Below, piece after piece: positions 1 through 10,099 of a DNA stretch of 64,000 bases. The stretch is from Ustulina deusta (taxonomy: Eukaryota > Ascomycota > Sordariomycetes > Xylariales > Xylariaceae). The DNA lies in assembly GCA_023159155.1 (NCBI GenBank), contig JAJNNX010000058.1, forward strand, positions 306,433 to 370,432, in the 5' to 3' direction. A program made the translations under genes and the position numbers. A model generated the notes under the pieces. That model was not told the DNA's origin, searched no databases, and saw nothing but the letters and a program-made list of their open reading frames with translations. Position 1 is the first letter of the stretch. Each line of letters opens with the position of its first letter.

Positions 1-622
1 GGTAGGTAGTGTCCAGAGTGGTATGAAGAACACCAAATGTTGGCGACAATGATTCATCGACCACACCTTTCGGTGTACCTAGGATTGTTTTTCTTTTACA
101 GAAACGGGTTGGGTACCTGATAACATTTCCCTATACAACTCCTCCGTCGAGCTAACAAAGAACCTGGGGTATTTTTCCTATTAAAAAATGTAAGTACCTA
201 CTTTGATGCACCAGTACAGTAGTAGGCAGTGGTCTTTTATAGCACTACGCACACAGACACGGGTACCTACCAACACTCTCCTATCTCCAATCTCCAATCT
301 CCAATCGAAGACCAAGACCAATTTTGATTGCTGACCTCGGCCGCCAATCTGTCGATCCACGTTTCGTCTTTTGCGTCTCCTGTGTCCCTCATTAACCTCC
401 ACCATCCAGACTTAGGGTTGAGTTCATCGTCAGGCTACGTAGTGGCAGAAGTATGCTGTGATCAAAACGCCTCTCATTTCGCACTCCCAGCTCCGTCCGA
501 TAACCGATAAATCGAATCTAACCTGACCCCCCCCCTCCGTCGCCTTGATACTCCCCCTCTTTCCTCTCCTCTCGCACACGAACAAAGACTTAGGCTAGCC
601 ACACTGGAACGAAAGAGCCGTC
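1..622. other. Intergenic, upstream region and 5' leader of PIS1
   Basis: No gene is supported here. The stretch holds several GTACCT/AGGTAC words, a triple CCAAT cluster, and from about 520 a pyrimidine-rich tract (runs of C and CT) directly before the PIS1 start, as is common in filamentous fungal promoters and leaders. The short open frames on either strand have no family features. Confidence 0.6.
287..305 (+). promoter_or_regulatory. Three CCAAT boxes at 7-bp spacing
   Basis: CCAAT occurs at 287-291, 294-298 and 301-305 inside a repeated 7-bp unit, about 320-335 bp upstream of the PIS1 start codon. CCAAT is the binding core of the fungal Hap/CBC complex, so a regulatory role is plausible. 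A short slippage repeat without function is equally possible. Confidence 0.35.
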
Positions 623-1699
623 ATGTCAGAGCGAAGGACCCGACGACAGGCCGCCATGGCGGCCGCGAACGAGACGCCCACCAAGTCTGATGCGCTCCGC
701 GATCTCGACGGGAACGGCGATGCTCATGTCTCTCCCGCACCGAAGACGACAAGCGCCGGCCCTGCCGAGAATATATTCCTGTTTTGGCCAAATCTGATCG
801 GTGAGTGTCCGGGTCGTTTCCCGCTTCACGCGCGCCGTAGACGGCTGACTCTGTTCCTTGCCAGGGTATTTCCGCATCGTATTGGCCGTCGCATCATTAT
901 ATTACATGCCGCTGCATCCGCGAACATGCTCCCTACTCTATAGCATTTCCTGTCTGCTCGATGCCCTCGACGGATATGCCGCGCGGCACTTCAACCAGTC
1001 CACAAGGTTCGGCGCAGTTCTGGACATGGTCACCGACCGATGTACCACTTCATGCCTGCTGGTGTTCCTGTCGTCGGCCTTCCCAAGGTGGGCTATTGTC
1101 TTTCAGGGGCTCATCTCCCTAGACTTCGCGAGCCACTATATCCATATGTATGCGACTCTAGCTATGGGGGGTTCGTCAGAAAGCCACAAGAATGTGGATA
1201 AATCGCGAAGCTGGCTCCTCAACCTTTACTATACTAACAAGGTTTGTTCACCGGACTGTGGCGTTATTTATCATTCTATGAAGCTTACTTTGGTCAGACC
1301 GTTCTATTCCTCACATGTGCTCTGAACGAGCTTTTCTTTATCGCCCTCTACCTTCTGTCCTTCTCATCGCCTCTCCTATCCCCACAGCTCCTCCAGAGCG
1401 TTGGCGAGTCGAAAGCTGCCGCAGCAATCCAGAGCGGAGCACAAGTAAACAGTTCCATCATCAGCCAGTTGTTCACGAATCCCTACAGCGCTGCGGCGTT
1501 GGAGATGGCTCGAGCCAACAAGATGGACTCGACCTGGCCTTGGATCTTGACCGGGATCAGCGCTCCGATCATGGTTATCAAGAATGTTCTCAATATTGTC
1601 CAACTCGTCAAGGCAAGCAAGTGGCTAGCCGAGGGCGATGTTGAGGCGCGGAGGACCGCAGCCTTGGCTAAGACGAGGAAGGGACGAAAGGGCAACTAA
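623..1699 (+). CDS. PIS1: Phosphatidylinositol synthase (CDP-diacylglycerol--inositol 3-phosphatidyltransferase)
   Basis: The enzyme condenses CDP-diacylglycerol with myo-inositol to give phosphatidylinositol and CMP in the ER membrane. Three exons, 623-800, 865-1241 and 1298-1699, join in frame to 318 residues. The introns are 64 and 56 bp and both are GT-AG. The CDP-alcohol phosphotransferase signature D-x2-D-G-x2-A-R-x8-G-x3-D-x3-D is complete: D92, D95, G96, A99, R100, G109, D113 and D117. After it comes a PI-synthase-type block with SHKNVD and LLNLYYTNK, and the second intron falls exactly before TVLFLTCALNELFF. Several hydrophobic segments follow and the C-terminus is basic. The N-terminal ~50 residues are hydrophilic and variable, as in fungal orthologues. 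The start was chosen as the first Met in frame after the C/T-rich leader. It is convergent with HAS1. The identification is strong; splice sites are inferred from frame and family sequence. Confidence 0.93.
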
Positions 1700-2931
1700 C
1701 CAAACTTTTGTGTCTAATGGATCGGGAAGTGTATCGATGGGTTTAACAAGAAAGCGTATTTTACTGTGTGCGTAGTCTGTCATTAAGGGCCGGTTTTTAT
1801 CTCTTTTAATTTCCCTTTGTCCGTTAGCATTGGGCAGGCGTGATAGCATAAGAGTGGCTCTGGTCTTTCTGGGAGTTGTTGTTATTTCTGACTCCCGAGG
1901 TGGCCGGGATTCTGCTCTGACTGGAAATCAAAGAGCGGTGGGGTTTCAACATTTATGGATCGTAATTGTCCGCGTTGTCCCAAATATAAATCTAATACCT
2001 ATAACGTTATCTCGTTTTCACTTATATATATGGCCGTGGGAATCATAAACGAACATTACGCGACGAGAGGCGATTTCCGAATATATCCTCTATGGCTGTG
2101 TTCCTACGGTAGAGCCTTTGACTACTGGTCCATTATGTAGGTAGTAATGATGCCAGAGATAGAAGAAACCGACTTTATTTCGATGCAGAGTCGTAGAAAG
2201 CCGTGCCATCAACCACACAGGCGGCGCTGATTGCCTACCAATATATATACAATCAATGCTCGTCCCGTGTGTGAGAAGTTACAATGCACCGCGTTCCCTA
2301 TCTAGTTGCCGCACGAATCGAGATACCAGCTGACATCTAAGTACCAAGTTATGAACATAGCTAGCTGACGAGAGCCCTCGTCACGAGCCAAATTCCCAAA
2401 CCGTCGCACATACGCGCCGAAAGAAGCGAGTCGGTGATGTGTAGATACCGTGGCGGTTCGAAGGAGCGGAGTACAATGTGTAGTCTTCCCTCGTGGCCCC
2501 CCAAGAACGAACCCGAGGGCTTGGGGAAGGAGAAGCATTTATGAAGTCTGTTCGATTCCTGAATAACTATTGGTTATCGAAACACGTACATTCGTCTCGA
2601 GTGGCCACGTAGATATGGTTGCTGCTTGTATGAACTTATGCTAGAATAGAAGGAGTGTTTCAATCATGCTAAGTGAACGAGAGCATCGCCATACCCTACA
2701 CAGGCTTATATGAAGATCGAGTCTAAGTATTGGGATATTATCATTTTGGTTCGAAACACGACTTAGAACTCCAATGTCGAAGACAGAAGTCTTATATCGT
2801 CTATACTAGCTAGCTTATGTGACGCGCTCCCTGCGACCCTTGAAATCATGCTATCTCGACTAGCTGCCAATCACAGAAGCACTTGTATTGGCATAAACTC
2901 TGATTGATCTCATTCGCACGCCTAATAGCAC
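1700..2931. other. Convergent intergenic region between PIS1 and HAS1
   Basis: About 1.2 kb between two convergent genes, holding their 3' untranslated regions and terminators. I see no coding sequence, tRNA or repeat that can be supported. Small frames of 60-78 codons on both strands lack any recognisable feature. Confidence 0.6.
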
Positions 2932-5666
2932 TTATCTCCTCTGGAACTTTTGGCCTTGCTTAGGCTGGCTCCCGTAAGCTCTCCTTCCTTGAGCTTTCTT
3001 GTCCCTACTCATACTAGCACCCAGTGTGAGATCGATCCGCGGGGGAACGGCGAATCCAAACGACTTGGCGACTTTAGCTAGATCGAGTTTGTTTATGTCA
3101 CTGTGTTAGGAGAAATTAACAGCTGTTCGTCAAGACGGGGAACTGCCGTTCATCTATCTGTCTTGCGATACAGAAAGATGAGGACAAGTTTCCAAGGCGA
3201 GAAATGTCAGAATTTACTTACAAGACCGTTCGCAGAGAATGTGAAGCATAGGCATGGAGGTAGGCTCTATATCCATCTAATTACGATTGTCAATACTGAA
3301 TCTGAAGGTACAGTCGAACGAATACGTTACCTTTCGCACTCTGGTTTAAGTAATAGTTGCTATTTATGAGCTTTTCAAGCTGACTCTGGATATTCAATAT
3401 CTTCTTTGCGGGGAAGTCATATTCGACTACTGGCACACGAGCGGCCTGCGATCAAAGAGTCAGTCATTTCCTTTGATAGAAGAAAGGCAAAAATGGGTAA
3501 AATCTTCCAGGATTGTGTAATCGTGGCGGGAATTGAAGTTCCTAATTAGGCAAGCTTCGCTTCTGGCAGAGTCCTGAAATAGGAAATACGAGATTCATAC
3601 TAACTTTAAGATGCGAAAGGAAACCTATCTCGGAAGGTTGGAGAAAGAGAAGTGAACGACCCTTTGTGCCCGTACCACGGGCAGTTCTGCCAACTCTATG
3701 AATGCTACAAGGTAGGTAGTTAATAGAATGGTTCTCTAATCAGAAGCATATTTAGCAACGTACTATTCGCGTGGGTCGTCGGGAGGGTCCAGTTCTGTAT
3801 AAGTTAGCAACTAATTGTCTACAGTATCAAGGCCGAGATGAAACGGTATAATACGAAAAGACCAAGAAACCGTCTCGAGGAGAACTTACGAACCTGTAAG
3901 AGTATTAGCAACTGACTCGCCGAAGAGCGTGAAGAAAAGAAAGAAATCTAGGGAAATCGAACTTTCGAGAAAACAGGCCGACAAGAAGCACATGAAGAGG
4001 TACTTACAATGAAGTCCACCGCGGGAATATCAAGCCCTCTGGCTGCTACATCTGTGCAAATCAAAATACCTGATTTAGCATTTACAAAAGAGAAGAACGT
4101 TGTAGTTCGCTTTTGTTGCTTTTGCTTTCCGTGCTATTGTATGCATTAGCATCTGGTTCCGGGAAAAGGATCGCGACTTTTTCTGAACTAACCAGGTCCA
4201 GACAAGGAAGATCTATATAGTTTAGGAGCCTTTGAAATAAAGTTAGACCTTGACAGAGTACGTAAGCCATTCGGGGAGTAAACATACTCTGCGTAGTATT
4301 TTACCGAGTTGCAACTAGACAGGAATACTATAATCTTTAACACCAGGTGTCAGTAATTGTCTTCTCCATGTAATCTTCAGGGGTTTAGATATATGTACAA
4401 TCCTTGATATCGGCGTAACAAGGAATAAATGACAAGCGATCTACACACCTTTTTCTTGATGTTCTTCTTCAAAAACGAAAACAACAAGAGGAATCTTTTG
4501 TCTGCTTCGCAAACAACGTAGCCTTGTTCCAGGCCTTCAACAGTCGAGTGTTCCTTCGCCTCGTCAACGTTGATATAGAGAGGACCAGGACGAAGTGATA
4601 TTCGCGCCAGATCTTCAACCTTTGTTGTTTGCGTGGCAGAAAATAGGGCAGTTTGTCTGTTCTCAGAAGGTAACACCTTGATGATTTGCCGCATCTCATC
4701 TTCAAACCCAACTTCTAAGATTCGGTCGGCCTCGTCAATAACCAAGGTTCGCAGATTTTTGTAGACGAAACCTTGGGTATTCTGAAGGTGGTCAAGAAGT
4801 CTTCCGGGAGTGGCCACGAGAAGATTTATGCCTTTGCCCAGCTTGTCGGCCTCTGCGCGTCGGTTCGCCCCTCCAATCACAATACCATAGGTCTGAGAGT
4901 GATGTTTCATCAATTCGGTAGCTACTTGAAAAATTTGGAGAGCAAGCTCCCGGGTTGGCGATACGATGATGACTCCGGTGCCATTCCGGGGCTTGAATCG
5001 GAGAGAATGAAGCATCTCGATCGCTGGGATCAAGAACGCTAGGGTCTTGCCGCTGCCTGTCTTAGCTGCTCCAAGAACATCGCGCCCAGCAACTTTAACC
5101 AGAGGAGTCAGTAACTTATTCCTTACACGAGCTCGGGGCCCCAAAAGCTCGCGAAACGGGGCAATGGCCGGGATAAGAAGAAATGACAGCTCAGATTACT
5201 CACGTAGAGGGGGTACCGCACGACATTGAATGGGCGTCATTGTCTCAAACTTCATCTCCTCCTTGATTGCCTTGAGTGTTTTCTCCGAGAGGTTCAGCTC
5301 TGTGAATTTCTCGGCGCCATCAGTCGGCGCAACGAGAGATGACAGTGCATTACTGCTGCCGTTGGCAACATCGGCATCGACATCGCTTCCGTCAGCATCG
5401 CCGCTAGTCTCTTCATCTTTATCGCTAGTCTGCTTGCTGGATGAGGCGCTAGAATCATCAGCTGCATCGGCATCGGCCTCGTCTTCCTTGTCTTCCTCGT
5501 CTTCGGAAGACGAGACTTCGGGTTCGCTCTGGGGTTCGGGCTCGGCTCGTTTCAATTTCTTCTTAGGTGCTGGCGCGGCAACTGTTGCGGTCAGTTTAGC
5601 CCCGGCGACTTTAGCGCCATCCGCATCCTTGAACTTTCTCTTCTTGGTGCGCTTCGTGGACTCCAT
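2932..5666 (-). CDS. HAS1: ATP-dependent DEAD-box RNA helicase Has1 (60S/40S ribosome biogenesis)
   Basis: Orthologue of yeast Has1/human DDX18, a nucleolar RNA helicase for pre-rRNA processing. Reading down the minus strand, the exons are 5666-5204, 5092-4449, 4334-4288, 4229-4193, 4133-4008, 3893-3890, 3794-3764, 3704-3605, 3445-3331, 3276-3222 and 3100-2932. These sum to 1791 nt, or 596 residues. All ten introns are GT-AG and each junction keeps frame. An acidic/Lys-rich nuclear N-terminus (to about residue 115) precedes the Q-motif region (TPIQ). Walker A is AAKTGSGKT at 163-171, then PTREL near 200, TPGR near 249, DEAD at 274-277, SAT at 306-308, ARGLD at 428-432 and HRVGRTARG at 453-461. 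The C-terminal extension has the family's [11 protein letters not shown] block and a basic tail. The start is the ATG of [12 protein letters not shown]; an upstream in-frame Met at 5912 gives unrelated sequence. The fragmented 3' half and a 4-nt exon are unusual. Confidence 0.93.
3890..3893 (-). other. HAS1: 4-nucleotide microexon of HAS1 (exon 6)
   Basis: On the minus strand, exon 5 ends ...GAC TTC ATT at 4008 before gtaagt, and exon 7 begins at 3794 as AA CTG GAC CCT. Joining these directly shifts the frame. The four bases GTTC at 3893-3890 are flanked by a good acceptor (CTAATACTCTTACAG upstream, with a branch-like CTAAT) and a perfect donor (gtaagt). Inserting them gives ...[15 protein letters not shown], matching the conserved helicase block in Has1 proteins. 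Flanking introns are 114 and 95 bp. No transcript was available to confirm it. Confidence 0.8.
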
Positions 5667-6406
5667 GTTGGTTGACGGTGATGTTTGAGGGTGGGATGAT
5701 GTTCCTGTATGTAGAGTTGTGAACGGAACTTTTTTCTGGGCCTGGGCTTGGGGATATCTTATCGATAGATCCACCAAAAGTGGGGGCCATGTCAAGGTCA
5801 ATCCCCACAACCCATAATCCACCCAATATAGAAGCACAGGTCTCTGGGTACCTAGGTACTTATGTATACACGTCCGGTACCTGATAGCGCAGACATTGAA
5901 CAGCACAACCATCTAGGTTAGCTGATCATAGCAACACAGGGTATCTTATCACAAACTACCTAATCGAGGACCCATGATTTTTAATCGACTGCAATGCATT
6001 GTCTATTATGTATAAGGTGTGCCTATGTATCTAAGATAGATGCAACGGCGAGGTGCCCTGACCCAACTGCGTTTGGCGCTCGCTCCTCAAGAACAAATGA
6101 TTACAAGTGTGCTACTATGTTGCTCCCTATATACCCTCCTGTGTCGATGCTGTCCTCTTTTCTCGATGCAAAATTACTTTTCCCCAGACAATGAATGACG
6201 CACCAATAGGCCACCAAAACACCATGCCATGCTTTACTTTTAGAATGTGCCAAGCTGTGGAGTGAAGCTGAATGACATGAATATCTCTTTGCAAACAAGA
6301 AAGGAAAAGAAAAAAAAAACCATTAGAAATTTGCCATGTTGCTTGCTTTGTAGGAATATGTGTACCAGAACAGATCGTTGAGCGTTACGGGACAGAATCG
6401 TCTGGT
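5667..6406. other. Intergenic: HAS1 promoter and 3' flank of the next minus-strand gene
   Basis: Contains the HAS1 upstream region and, at 6240-6406, the probable 3' untranslated region of the 1230-residue gene. GTACCTAGGTAC-type words occur at 5846-5880. Nothing coding is supported. Confidence 0.55.
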
Positions 6407-9400
6407 TCACAAAATACCCTGTCTCCATCGTTCGATGTTTGCCATCTGGCCGGTCGATTGGACTTGCGGGGTTGTCCCGTATGGACTAGCATATGGCGTT
6501 GTCATCGGCGGTCCGTAAGTAGACATTGCACCACCCGCGCGAAAAGCATTCCCCATCACACTTGCATGTAACGCGGGATTGGGTATCGCCGAGTCACTAC
6601 CGAAGCCCCCCGCCGTCATACTATCCCGGGGTTGCCCAAATCCACCGCCGGTGCCATCGTTGAAGCGGCCGGACATAAATCCTCCGGGCTTTACCAAGTT
6701 AGGTGCACTCAAGTTGGAGGGCATTTGATGTCGGAGAGCTGTAAACTTCCGCTTTTGATCTTCCTTATAGCGTGCTGCCTCCTCTTGCCTGGCTCGTTCG
6801 GCATCCATCCGTGGATCGCTTAAAATAGCCCTACCGCTGTGCCCACCCAATACATCGGCTAAAGAGTGTCGCTTTGTCAATTGAGGTAAGACACCGGATC
6901 GCCCCCCGTTGAGCATAACGCGAGCCATCTCCCGTTCGCGTGCTTCACGCTCTGCTTGTAGACGTAGACGGCGTTGACCCAAGGTTTCCCCCTCCTCAGT
7001 CGGAGGCACCTGACTGTTCCCCTTTTCCTTGGGGGGATCCTTGGTTTCGGGTTCCTCTTCTTTGAATGCATCTCCCAATTGGCTAAGTAACTCCGCGGAG
7101 AACGACGAGCTTACGGGACGGTGTTGAGGAAGAGGATTGTTATCATCGCGAGACCTCAGACGACGCATACGATCCCCTAAGGTCTCACCCTCTATTTCAT
7201 CTCCATCAGGGGTTACTACACGGAGCTGGGGGCTGGGTGCACGGAGCGCTGGCGCGAGGTTCAGGCCACGGGCAAGAGTCATACGCTGAATAGGACCCGC
7301 CTCTCGTCCCTGCAGACGATTGCGCCGAATACTCAAAGGTTCATTATCTTCCATGTCGCGTCGTTCCATCAGCCCGAGAGGTCGGGGAGCTCCTGGTGTG
7401 ACACCAATTAAGCCGGTATCTTGGCCCTTGCTGGCAAGTAAAAGGCCCAGCGGTGTATCTTCGTCCTCGTCCTCACCTGCTGGGTGGGAATTTGGGTCTT
7501 CCCAAGCAAGATTAACCCTTTTACCTTTCCTTGCCTGGTGTTCCACCTCGGCAACTTTATCCAGTTCCAGGAGAGTAGAGTGCATGCCGTTTGGGAACGC
7601 GGTAGTAGCTGGTCGTGTGCGTAGCTTCTGCTGTTGTTTTCGCATCTGAAGCTCAGCAAGAAGAGTAGTCGGTGGCCCATGGTAGGTTAGTCCTTCCTCG
7701 CTCTCCTTGTCTTTCTCTTCTCCATCCTGGACAGGCTCACCGTTGATAGAGGCTGACGTGCGCTGTCTTTCTTCATTATTCTCGATGGAATCTGCACCTC
7801 GCCTCTCGTCTTGAGAGTCTGAATGCCGACTGAGAGCACTTGGCTTCCGGAGATGAAAGATAGAGCTGCGATTTTTAGGTTCATGGAGTTCCGCGGTGCT
7901 GGCACGCTTCATATGCGATTTTCGTTTTTTGTCGGTGCCGTACACTTCCGCTCCCAACGAACCTGCAAACGCGTGGTCGGTGAAAGCTGACACCGGTGCG
8001 CTGGCTGAAGCGTTCAGGATATCATCGAGTGTGGATGTCGCTGAACCGTTCTTCAGCTGGATTGTTGGCACCTGTGAGGGCAATTCAAAGTAGGCGCTAG
8101 CCCGAAGCTGTGGAGGTAGATTGCCCAGGTCTGGTAATTGTGATCTCCGTTTGTTAGGGCTTGTCATCGGTATTCTCGACATTCGGTTACCGCTTTCATT
8201 AATCTGGACATGAGATTCGACTGGGAACTGGCTCTCATCCTGGGCAGGAACAGCGACAGATGAATTGTTATTGGTCTCCTTTGAGCTCGGGTGCACTGTT
8301 GGATTTAAGTCATTCATAACAGGTCCGAGAGGATCCAGGAGCGGTTCAGGGTGTAATTCTGGTACCCATGAGGCAGAAGACTGGCGGTTTGCATTGGGCA
8401 TTGCGCTCAGTACCTGCGATTTTCTAGCATTTCGGACCTGTGGCTTGGGTTTCTTCGAAAGCTTTTGTGGCAAATTAAGCATCATCGGTACTCGTGCTGG
8501 ATAGTAAAGCATCATTTCACCCGTTTCGGGATTTAGATAGGATTTAGGTCGGACTGTGGGCGGGCCAATTGGAAGGGATATCAAAGGCCGAGATGATTCA
8601 CCTTCATTTTCTTCTGACACAGATTCGGGCTCGATCGACGGGTTGAATGGTGATTCCATCATTGGTGAAGCGAAGAGTGTTTGGAAGTTTACAGAATCCT
8701 CTGCATCCACGTCGGGAGAGCAGTGAGCACCGTCAAAGTCAGCAAACGCCCGCTCTGCCTGTTCAAATGTGCCATCTGAACCAGCAGAATTTGGGGGTCT
8801 TTCGTGGACATAGTTGTGCTCCTGTTGATGAGCCCCTGTGACAGGTTGGTTCCAATACTCATGCGCACCGGAATCATAGTATAGGTTTGCATTTGGGGTT
8901 AGGTCTATATCCTGCATTTGGGGAACATGTAAAGCTTCGTCTTCGTCGTGTTCTTTGGCCAATTTATCTGCTTCGTCCATGGCTGCAGCGGTCAGAGATG
9001 TAGGCTCTATCTCGGCGATGTTCGTCAAAGTTGGTATGGTGATAGATCGCACACTACGGAGAGAGTTTTTTCCGGGCCCGTGTCTAGACAGCGGGCCGCC
9101 GAGGTCAAGGTCTGACTTAGACATGCCAGTTGAGCCAGATCTGAGTCGCGAAGCACCTGTGACCACAGACGAGCTAGGTGACATAACATAACCTGCAGGA
9201 GAGTAGCCACCGTGACGTGCAGCAGTATTCGTCTCGCGTATTGAGCTGGCAACCGAGATTTGCTTGGAGATGGGAAGCATGCTAGGCTCCTCTGTTTCGG
9301 GAATGGAGGCTATGCTGGCGGCCAATATGGACGAGCGCCGGCTATCTGCGCGTTTCTGTTCGTCGTGTAGTTCGCGAATGGCGTCGTCGATTGACGATGT

Positions 9401-10099
9401 CATGGAAAGCTTTTCGGCAGTGGCTTCGAGCTGGGCGATATTACTCGCTCGAGATGCGGATCGTGGGTTGAGGTCAGGCGCTGGATGACGCAAGGACAAG
9501 CTTGTAGTGGAAGCGGTGCGCACAATAGGCTTTGGCTTTACGAAGACGGGCTGTTGGGTAATCTGGGGCTGAGAGAGTTCTTCGGCTGACTTTCCAGCTG
9601 GACGTTGCGAGGCGTGGTCCTCAGTAGCGTTTCGACTAAAACCAACGCCAAAGCTTGACGCAAAGGTTGCTTCCGCCCGCGTGTCTAGCGCTTGACCGAG
9701 GAGATGGGTTCCCTGTTGAGTAGTGTTTACAGTAGCGTCTGGACTGAAATCCAGCAGCGGAAGCAAAGGCGCATTGCCGAAGGATGTGGGATCACGCTGT
9801 TTTGCATCCGTGGCCGAGGCGCCAGCTTTGTGCAGGGAGTGTTGATTCCCAACTGGTTGGGCTACTCCACCATGGCTCGTAGTCGTGCTTATGTCAAAGT
9901 CGCTATCCATAGATAACGGGGTGAAGGTTGTCTCGACGGCGGGCAGGAAAGGCATGGGTGACAACGAAAGGGCGGGAGACAGGGACTCGGAGGGTGATAT
10001 GCCACCGTCTCGATCACGGTCATTGTCGGACTGTGAGATCTTGCCGTATGAGGCGGCGGTGGCCACCATCTTGGGCCGTCTTTTGGTGGGTCGATGCAC
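6407..10099 (-). CDS. Large, mostly disordered fungal protein of unknown function with repeated ETLGxR motifs
   Basis: A single uninterrupted frame of 1230 codons. I do not recognise a named family. The protein is hydrophilic, rich in Ser, Pro, Arg and Glu, and has no signal peptide or membrane segment. Around residues 516-551 lies a dense, ordered-looking block with LNPETGEMMLYYPARVP and LNLPQKLSKKPK. Three related short motifs follow: EPLSIRRNRLQ (about 918), ETLGDRMRRLR (about 970) and ETLGQRRLRLQ (about 1036). The last runs into a charged helical stretch (AEREAREREMARVML) and an RQEEAARYKEDQKRKF segment. The C-terminus is Gly-, Met- and Pro-rich and ends NIERWRQGIL. The start is MHRPTKRRPKMV; the internal Met11 is an alternative. 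Scaffold or cytoskeletal/polarity roles are possible but unproven. As a coding gene it is nearly certain by length. Confidence 0.88.
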   Translation of the reverse strand: MHRPTKRRPKMVATAASYGKISQSDNDRDRDGGISPSESLSPALSLSPMPFLPAVETTFTPLSMDSDFDISTTTSHGGVAQPVGNQHSLHKAGASATDAKQRDPTSFGNAPLLPLLDFSPDATVNTTQQGTHLLGQALDTRAEATFASSFGVGFSRNATEDHASQRPAGKSAEELSQPQITQQPVFVKPKPIVRTASTTSLSLRHPAPDLNPRSASRASNIAQLEATAEKLSMTSSIDDAIRELHDEQKRADSRRSSILAASIASIPETEEPSMLPISKQISVASSIRETNTAARHGGYSPAGYVMSPSSSVVTGASRLRSGSTGMSKSDLDLGGPLSRHGPGKNSLRSVRSITIPTLTNIAEIEPTSLTAAAMDEADKLAKEHDEDEALHVPQMQDIDLTPNANLYYDSGAHEYWNQPVTGAHQQEHNYVHERPPNSAGSDGTFEQAERAFADFDGAHCSPDVDAEDSVNFQTLFASPMMESPFNPSIEPESVSEENEGESSRPLISLPIGPPTVRPKSYLNPETGEMMLYYPARVPMMLNLPQKLSKKPKPQVRNARKSQVLSAMPNANRQSSASWVPELHPEPLLDPLGPVMNDLNPTVHPSSKETNNNSSVAVPAQDESQFPVESHVQINESGNRMSRIPMTSPNKRRSQLPDLGNLPPQLRASAYFELPSQVPTIQLKNGSATSTLDDILNASASAPVSAFTDHAFAGSLGAEVYGTDKKRKSHMKRASTAELHEPKNRSSIFHLRKPSALSRHSDSQDERRGADSIENNEERQRTSASINGEPVQDGEEKDKESEEGLTYHGPPTTLLAELQMRKQQQKLRTRPATTAFPNGMHSTLLELDKVAEVEHQARKGKRVNLAWEDPNSHPAGEDEDEDTPLGLLLASKGQDTGLIGVTPGAPRPLGLMERRDMEDNEPLSIRRNRLQGREAGPIQRMTLARGLNLAPALRAPSPQLRVVTPDGDEIEGETLGDRMRRLRSRDDNNPLPQHRPVSSSFSAELLSQLGDAFKEEEPETKDPPKEKGNSQVPPTEEGETLGQRRLRLQAEREAREREMARVMLNGGRSGVLPQLTKRHSLADVLGGHSGRAILSDPRMDAERARQEEAARYKEDQKRKFTALRHQMPSNLSAPNLVKPGGFMSGRFNDGTGGGFGQPRDSMTAGGFGSDSAIPNPALHASVMGNAFRAGGAMSTYGPPMTTPYASPYGTTPQVQSTGQMANIERWRQGIL

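Noticed and set aside
2445..2470. GGTTCGAA word suggesting a tRNA T-arm
   Set aside because: No acceptor, D-arm or anticodon arm can be folded around it.
5667..5912. 82-residue N-terminal extension of HAS1 from an upstream Met
   Set aside because: The extension is hydrophobic and unlike Has1 N-termini; [12 protein letters not shown] gives the expected Lys-rich start.
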